Shown here one piece after another: positions 60,181 through 64,000 of a stretch of 64,000 bases of DNA (within the stretch, counting starts at the first letter, position 1; every line of letters begins with the position of its first letter). The notes under the pieces are model-generated. The model worked only from the letters and a program-made list of their open reading frames with translations, did not search any database and was not told where the DNA came from. The position numbers were made by a program, and so were the translations under genes. Source of the stretch: Thermoanaerobaculia bacterium (GTDB taxonomy: Bacteria; Acidobacteriota; Thermoanaerobaculia; Multivoradales; Multivoraceae); assembly GCA_022826745.1 (NCBI GenBank), contig JAJDUI010000008.1, positions 186,001 to 250,000 on the forward strand, read 5' to 3'.

Positions 60181-60660
60181 ATGGCAGGCCTCTACTACGA
60201 GCAGTTCGAAGTCGGTCAGCTCTTCGACCACGCGCTGCGGCGCACGGTCACCGAGGCGGACAACGTCTTCTTCACCGCGATGACCCACAACCCGGCCGCG
60301 CTCCACCTCGACGCGGAGGCGATGAAGAACAGCGAGTTCGGCGAGCGGATCGTCAACAGTTGCTTCACCCTGAGCCTGATGGTCGGGATCTCGGTCGGCG
60401 ACACGACCCTCGGCACGACGATCGCCAACCTGGGTTGGAACGACGTCGTCTTTCCGCGCCCCGTGTTCCACGGCGACACCTTGCGCATCGAGACGGAGGT
60501 CAAGGACAAGCGGGAGAGCCGTTCCCGACCGAACGCCGGGATCGTGACCTTCGAGCACCGCGCCTTCAACCAGCGCGACGAGCTGGTGGCCCGTTGCACC
60601 AGGCTGGGACTGATGCTCAAGCTGCCGGAGGGAGAGAGGAAGGGGAACTCCGGCGGATGA
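60181..60660 (+). CDS. MaoC-like (R)-enoyl-CoA hydratase family protein
   Basis: A 159-residue hot-dog-fold protein. The conserved MaoC stretch [16 protein letters not shown] is followed by PAALHLD and later by [19 protein letters not shown]. It catalyses hydration of enoyl-CoA or a related step. TAGCGT lies 7 nt before ATG 60181, so it probably begins a transcript after murA. Its stop overlaps the start of the nuclease-like gene by 4 bp (ATGA), which may place that gene under a housekeeping promoter. Confidence 0.85.
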   Translation: MAGLYYEQFEVGQLFDHALRRTVTEADNVFFTAMTHNPAALHLDAEAMKNSEFGERIVNSCFTLSLMVGISVGDTTLGTTIANLGWNDVVFPRPVFHGDTLRIETEVKDKRESRSRPNAGIVTFEHRAFNQRDELVARCTRLGLMLKLPEGERKGNSGG

Positions 60661-61265
60661 GGCCGATTGATCGAAGCCACGTTGCCCCTGCTGGCTTCAA
60701 CCGGGAACTTCGGCTCCCGTACGAACTGCGCGTCAAGGACTTCGACCTGGCGATGCAGGATGTCTACGACTTCTTCTTCGACGTCAACAGCAACCTGCTC
60801 GGGCGAGGCCTCAAGCGCCTTGACGATGTGCTCCGACCGGCCGCAATGTCGGGGTTCATCTCGGACATGCTCACGGCCAGTCTCGCGAACCACGCCCGTA
60901 GCCTGACGGAAAACCGCTACCACAACGGTCATCCGGATCTCCTCGTCGAGGGCGTCTATCCTGACGACAGCGTGGCGGCAGGGGAAGAGGGCGTCGAGAT
61001 CAAGACCACGCGAAAGAAGGGCGGCGCCGTCGACTTCCACGGGGCCCGGGATCAGTGGCTCTGCGTCTTCGTCTACGAGACCGATCACGTCACTGAGCCG
61101 GCTCGAGCTCGACGGCCAATGGTCTTCACGGAGGTCTACCTGGGCTACGTCACGGTGGACGACTTCCGCCGAAACGAGCGGGGTGAGTTGGGGACTCGGA
61201 CGGCGACGCTTGATCGAGACGGGATACGGAAGTTCCGTCAGAGCTGGCTGTACCGACTCCTGTAG
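60657..61265 (+). CDS. PD-(D/E)XK-type nuclease-like protein, probable restriction endonuclease
   Basis: A 202-residue protein starting at ATG 60657 inside the MaoC stop. A PD-(D/E)XK signature is visible: Pro93-Asp94 in [12 protein letters not shown] and Glu114-Ile-Lys116 in [12 protein letters not shown], with about 20 residues between, a typical gap. The C-terminal half has WLCVFVY and FTEVYLGYV beta strands. No relative is known to me by name. The size matches small type II restriction enzymes. A DNA methyltransferase lies 650 bp downstream in the opposite direction, which is why restriction is inferred. An alternative role is a repair or anti-phage nuclease. Confidence 0.6.
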   Translation: MRPIDRSHVAPAGFNRELRLPYELRVKDFDLAMQDVYDFFFDVNSNLLGRGLKRLDDVLRPAAMSGFISDMLTASLANHARSLTENRYHNGHPDLLVEGVYPDDSVAAGEEGVEIKTTRKKGGAVDFHGARDQWLCVFVYETDHVTEPARARRPMVFTEVYLGYVTVDDFRRNERGELGTRTATLDRDGIRKFRQSWLYRLL

Positions 61266-61340
61266 TGAGCCTCAAGAACGGCTCGCCGCGACACGGCACG
61301 GGGAGTCACACTGTGAACGCAACGACGGGAGGCGAGTCTC

Positions 61341-61811
61341 ATGGCAGCAGTAACCAAGCCAAAGTGGGAGAGAGTACCTTGGCGTGAACTGCCTGGCTGG
61401 CTAGGTGTTGTCATTGCAATCATCGGCATTTTCCTGACGTATTGGGAGATAAGGACCGCGAACGAGCGGGAACTCGTTTTCAGGATTTGGGATGATGCTC
61501 GCGAACTACACGCTAACTCCATTGACTTTCCCGGCAACAGTTCGAGGAGCCAAGTCGTTTCCGAGGGACGCCTGCTCGACAGCATTCAGTCCCACTCCGG
61601 ACTGCTTCGCGACCGTTCGCTGAAGCAAGCCGCAAACGGAGTGAGCCGCGCTTGGTCCATCGCTCACCTGAAGTCCGCCGAAGATCGGAGCGAGCTCACC
61701 TGTGAGATCGGGAACATGCTCGACTTGATGGCAGAAACGTTGGGAACCTACGATCCTGTCGAGTTGCCCTCGGACGAGCCCCTCTGCTGCTGTACGCTCG
61801 CCGACCCATGA
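61341..61811 (+). CDS. Small membrane-anchored protein of unknown function, compositionally foreign
   Basis: A 156-residue protein. One transmembrane helix (about 20-37, LGVVIAIIGIFLTYWEI) is followed by a soluble, charged, mostly helical domain and a Cys-rich end (LCCCTLADP). GGGAGG lies 8 nt before the ATG. Its base composition is visibly lower in G+C (near 50-55% by eye) than its neighbours, and codons such as GCA, AAG and TTT are common, so it is probably acquired. It sits between the nuclease and methyltransferase genes. I do not recognise it. It may be an accessory of the same cassette. Confidence 0.55.
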   Translation: MAAVTKPKWERVPWRELPGWLGVVIAIIGIFLTYWEIRTANERELVFRIWDDARELHANSIDFPGNSSRSQVVSEGRLLDSIQSHSGLLRDRSLKQAANGVSRAWSIAHLKSAEDRSELTCEIGNMLDLMAETLGTYDPVELPSDEPLCCCTLADP

Positions 61812-61912
61812 CGAGGCTCTGCCCCGCATCTCACGAACGCTATTCCGGCGTCGGGGCTTTGCCCGGGCTCTCTAGCGAGCCAACCCATCCCAGCATTGTT
61901 GCGCGGTCGAGG

Positions 61913-63055
61913 CTAGAAGAGTCGGTGTTGGCCCCGTAGCGCGGCAAGTTGGGGAAGAGCCTCGCAGGCCATCCGGTAGTAGTGCGGGTCCTTCTCGATG
62001 CCGACGCTCTTGTAGCCGACGGCGTTCGCGGCAGCGAGAGTCGAGGCGGCACCGCAGAACGGGTCCAGGACGACACCCTTGCCTAGGGGAAGAACGGCCT
62101 GAACGAGCGGCCTGAGGAAACGTTGCGGCTTGAGGCTCGGGTGGGGCGCCAGCTTTCTTTCGGAGGCTCGGGTTGGCGCGGAGCGGATCACGTCGCCGAA
62201 GGGTCGGCCGCTCTCAGGCCGGCGAAATCCGCCCGTGCTCCACTTTCGCAAGTTGTCCTGGATTCTGCCTTCCGGAGGCTTGCGAAACAGCAGCCACGGT
62301 TCCCACATGGACCTCGGCATCACGCTCACGTCCTCGAACTCGACGTGAGCCCCTTTTGGGCGATCTCCACCGCGCATCGTAGTGACTAGCCGGACCAGCT
62401 CGCCTCGCCGCTCCAGGCCGCCCCGCGCGAGCGCGCCGGACACGAGGTAAGAGAGCAAGGGGTTGGTGGCTACGACCACGTTGGCGCCGGGAACGAGGAC
62501 CGGCAGTAGCAGGCGCGCCCAAGTCTCGAAGAACGCTTCGAGTCCCTGCTTGTCACGGTCCGACAGGGTGGTGAACCGAGGCAGCGGAGAGCGTTGTGCT
62601 CCGTCGAAGGACGGAGGGATGCGCCACACGCCGCCGCGGCCGGCGCGCAGTTTCTCCTGTTCCAGAGTCGAGTACTCGACCAGGCCGTAGGGAGGGTCGG
62701 TGACGACGGCGTGAACTGTGTTGGGTTCGCAGGTCCTTAGCCAGTCGAGACAGTCGGCATGGACAATGGAAGCTCTGCCATGGTCGAACGCCGGAAGCGC
62801 CTCCCGGAGTTCACTGATCGGCGGCCCCCACCGAGGTTCGCCGTTGCGGAGGCGATAGAGGCCCCGGGCAGGCTTCTCGAAGAGCTCAGGTGTGTTGAGC
62901 CGGAGGTAGGAGCGGATGCTTGAACCGGCCACGGTCCCGATGCGCTGCTGCACGCCCTGTTCGATCTGGCTGGGTGAAGCACCGTCCGGATAGGTCTGGA
63001 GCACCGCGACGATGGCGTCTCGGACTTGGCCCGGTGGCCGTCGGGGCGGTTCCAT
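61913..63055 (-). CDS. Beta-class DNA adenine/cytosine-N methyltransferase with N-terminal winged helix
   Basis: A 380-residue methyltransferase when started at ATG 63055. The catalytic motif IV, TDPPY (120-123 for DPPY), comes before the SAM motif I, DPFCGAAST (331-339), the order of the beta class (HinfI, CcrM type). DPPY usually means N6-adenine. Residues about 10-70 form a winged-helix DNA-binding domain ahead of the catalytic part. The first 12 codons of the open frame are rejected because the promoter overlaps them. It is convergent with the nuclease-like gene, and a short hairpin (GGCTC-GAGCC, 61866-61881) lies in the gap. Confidence 0.85.
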   Translation of the reverse strand: MEPPRRPPGQVRDAIVAVLQTYPDGASPSQIEQGVQQRIGTVAGSSIRSYLRLNTPELFEKPARGLYRLRNGEPRWGPPISELREALPAFDHGRASIVHADCLDWLRTCEPNTVHAVVTDPPYGLVEYSTLEQEKLRAGRGGVWRIPPSFDGAQRSPLPRFTTLSDRDKQGLEAFFETWARLLLPVLVPGANVVVATNPLLSYLVSGALARGGLERRGELVRLVTTMRGGDRPKGAHVEFEDVSVMPRSMWEPWLLFRKPPEGRIQDNLRKWSTGGFRRPESGRPFGDVIRSAPTRASERKLAPHPSLKPQRFLRPLVQAVLPLGKGVVLDPFCGAASTLAAANAVGYKSVGIEKDPHYYRMACEALPQLAALRGQHRLF

Positions 63056-63062
63056 GCCCTGG

Positions 63063-63091
63063 ACTATAGACGTCCGGACGTCTTGCTGCAA
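63063..63091 (-). promoter_or_regulatory. Promoter of the DNA methyltransferase gene, leaderless type
   Basis: On the minus strand TTGCAG (63086-63091), a 17-bp spacer and TATAGT (63063-63068) form a strong promoter. Only 7 nt separate the -10 box from ATG 63055, so the start point should coincide with the start codon. Confidence 0.7.
63068..63083. promoter_or_regulatory. 16-bp perfect palindrome inside the methyltransferase promoter (operator candidate)
   Basis: AGACGTCCGGACGTCT is a perfect dyad of two GACGTC hexamers flanking CG. It fills the spacer between -35 and -10 and ends on the first base of the -10 box. A dimer bound here would block RNA polymerase. The methyltransferase itself carries a winged helix and is a candidate binder. 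Confidence 0.65.
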
Positions 63092-63144
63092 CAGCCTGCG
63101 GGGAACTTAGTGGGGTTGTCGCCCAGGGGGCGGTGACCCAGTCG

Positions 63145-63954
63145 TTACTCGTGCCCGTCAGGGCCATCGTGCAGGAAGATTCGCACCGCCGGGCCGAAAG
63201 CCAACCGCGGACCCGGAAGGCAGCCGTCTTGTTGGTGCTCGCCGGATACGGGCCACTCGCTGTGGCCTTGATGTTCCACGAGCGTGATGTCGACTCTGCC
63301 TGTTCGGAACGGGAACCAGAAACCGGGGGAGTGAGCGCGGCTGAACAAGACCATGGGTGCTGCGTTCTCTCCGTCCCAGGTGATGCGAGCGTCGACGCAC
63401 TGAGCCTCCGGTACGGGGCCGCAGCCCTCGCACTCCATGGAGACGAAGACCCACGGGGGTTCGCCGTCGTCGCGATTTTCCTCAATGTTGGCCCCGGCGA
63501 TGGAGACGGTCGGCTCCCGGGGTTGCAGGCCGAGTTCTACGGGCTCGCCGAAGTCAAGCTCCGGACCGACGACACATCCGTCCTTCCGGTGCCTTCCGGA
63601 GGGTTGCTTCCCGGGCGGATGGCCCTCATGTTCCGCCAACTCGACTCGAAGCGGATTGCCGACCTCGGGCGGGGGGTACAACACGAAACCGTGTGAGAGC
63701 GCCTTCCTGTGAGTACGTGCCGAGAGTCCTGCGTGCCAGGACATGAGGACGTCGAAGCACTGGTTCTCTGGCACGGCCTCGCAGTTCTCGCAGGCGAGGT
63801 CAAAATAGACGCCGCTTCGGTCGTCACCGTCGCCAAGGTGAATCCGCTTCTGGACCTCGACAATAGAGACTCTCGGGGTCGGGGCCCGAGCCTCCTGGGC
63901 GAAAGCCGCCGCGGCGACCAGCATCGAGGCCGGGAGGGCAGTCTTCCAACTCAC
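63145..63954 (-). CDS. Exported protein with two tandem Cys/EHxGH repeats, function unknown
   Basis: A 269-residue protein starting at GTG 63954, 6 nt after a TAGCAT box. The signal peptide is about 1-20. The mature chain is an internal duplication (about 28-141 and 149-262). Both halves carry C-x2-C-x7-C (Cys55/58/66 and 175/178/186), a later DGC (Cys127 and 245) and LAEHEGH or LVEHQGH (109-112 and 228-231). Four Cys per half suggest two disulfides each, or a metal site with the His pair. I do not know this family. Identity between halves looks moderate, so the duplication is old. Confidence 0.75.
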   Translation of the reverse strand: MSWKTALPASMLVAAAAFAQEARAPTPRVSIVEVQKRIHLGDGDDRSGVYFDLACENCEAVPENQCFDVLMSWHAGLSARTHRKALSHGFVLYPPPEVGNPLRVELAEHEGHPPGKQPSGRHRKDGCVVGPELDFGEPVELGLQPREPTVSIAGANIEENRDDGEPPWVFVSMECEGCGPVPEAQCVDARITWDGENAAPMVLFSRAHSPGFWFPFRTGRVDITLVEHQGHSEWPVSGEHQQDGCLPGPRLAFGPAVRIFLHDGPDGHE

Positions 63955-64000
63955 GCCAGCATGCTAGTCAAGCTTCCCGCGGGCCAAGCGGGTTCTCTCC

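Noticed and set aside
61866..61881. Hairpin in the gap between the membrane gene and the methyltransferase as a confident terminator
   Set aside because: The arms are only 5 bp and no T-run follows on either strand, so it is mentioned but not listed as a feature.

Overview
This is a very G+C-rich bacterial chromosome segment (about two thirds G+C or more by eye). It is packed with genes, and many neighbours overlap by 4 bp (ATGA or GTGA). The gene families point to an aerobic, heterotrophic Gram-negative bacterium. They include an Oar-type and a second TonB-dependent receptor, a PVC-type propeller/cupredoxin/cytochrome protein, a formylglycine-type sulfatase, DUF1080 proteins, lipoprotein and Sec signals, and a PQQ-type propeller ending in a Cys-rich tail that I associate with Acidobacteriota. 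Acidobacteriota (marine or host-associated) is my best guess. It is an inference from gene families; no rRNA is present to confirm it.

Layout. 1-1.6 kb: two membrane proteins, the second a sodium:solute symporter. 1.7-9.9 kb: an exported M14 zinc peptidase, a GldA/GldF/GldG/DUF4340 ABC export module and a VOC protein. 10-14.4 kb: a TonB receptor/TlpA/TPR operon behind a promoter with a palindrome. 14.4-21.7 kb (minus): SGNH protein, then propeller-cupredoxin-cytochrome c, then PQQ propeller, all overlapping, a secreted redox operon. 21.8-28.4 kb: DUF885 lipoprotein, two small membrane proteins, AMIN protein (minus), S9 peptidase and an exported methyltransferase. 28.4-31 kb (minus): hemB and sulfatase. 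31-34.6 kb: DUF4336 protein, class III CoA-transferase, enoyl-CoA hydratase, lone ABC ATPase. 34.7-39.7 kb: esterase, LDH2-type dehydrogenase (minus), tandem DUF1080 protein, LarA-like protein. 39.8-42.9 kb (minus): large TonB receptor with a clear terminator and promoter. 43-50.1 kb (minus): LysR regulator-gltB-gltD operon. 50.3-52.4 kb (minus): orphan antiporter/complex I-like subunit with a small partner. 52.4-60.7 kb: full-length Lhr helicase, esterase and Trp/Glu-repeat protein (both minus), murA, MaoC. 60.7-64 kb: an accessory patch with a PD-(D/E)XK-type nuclease gene, a compositionally foreign membrane protein, a convergent beta-class DNA methyltransferase with a palindrome inside its own promoter, and a duplicated secreted Cys protein.

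The most interesting items are the probable restriction-modification cassette with its operator-like palindrome (60.6-63.1 kb), the Trp/Glu repeat protein (58.1-58.7 kb), the duplicated secreted protein at the right edge, a MurA with Asp in place of the fosfomycin-target Cys, a recurring TANNNT box a few bases before start codons (leaderless-type starts), and a dispersed hairpin repeat family in five gaps. I saw no tRNA, rRNA, CRISPR array, insertion sequence or replication origin. The only gene-free stretch over 300 bp (42724-43047) carries the receptor promoter.
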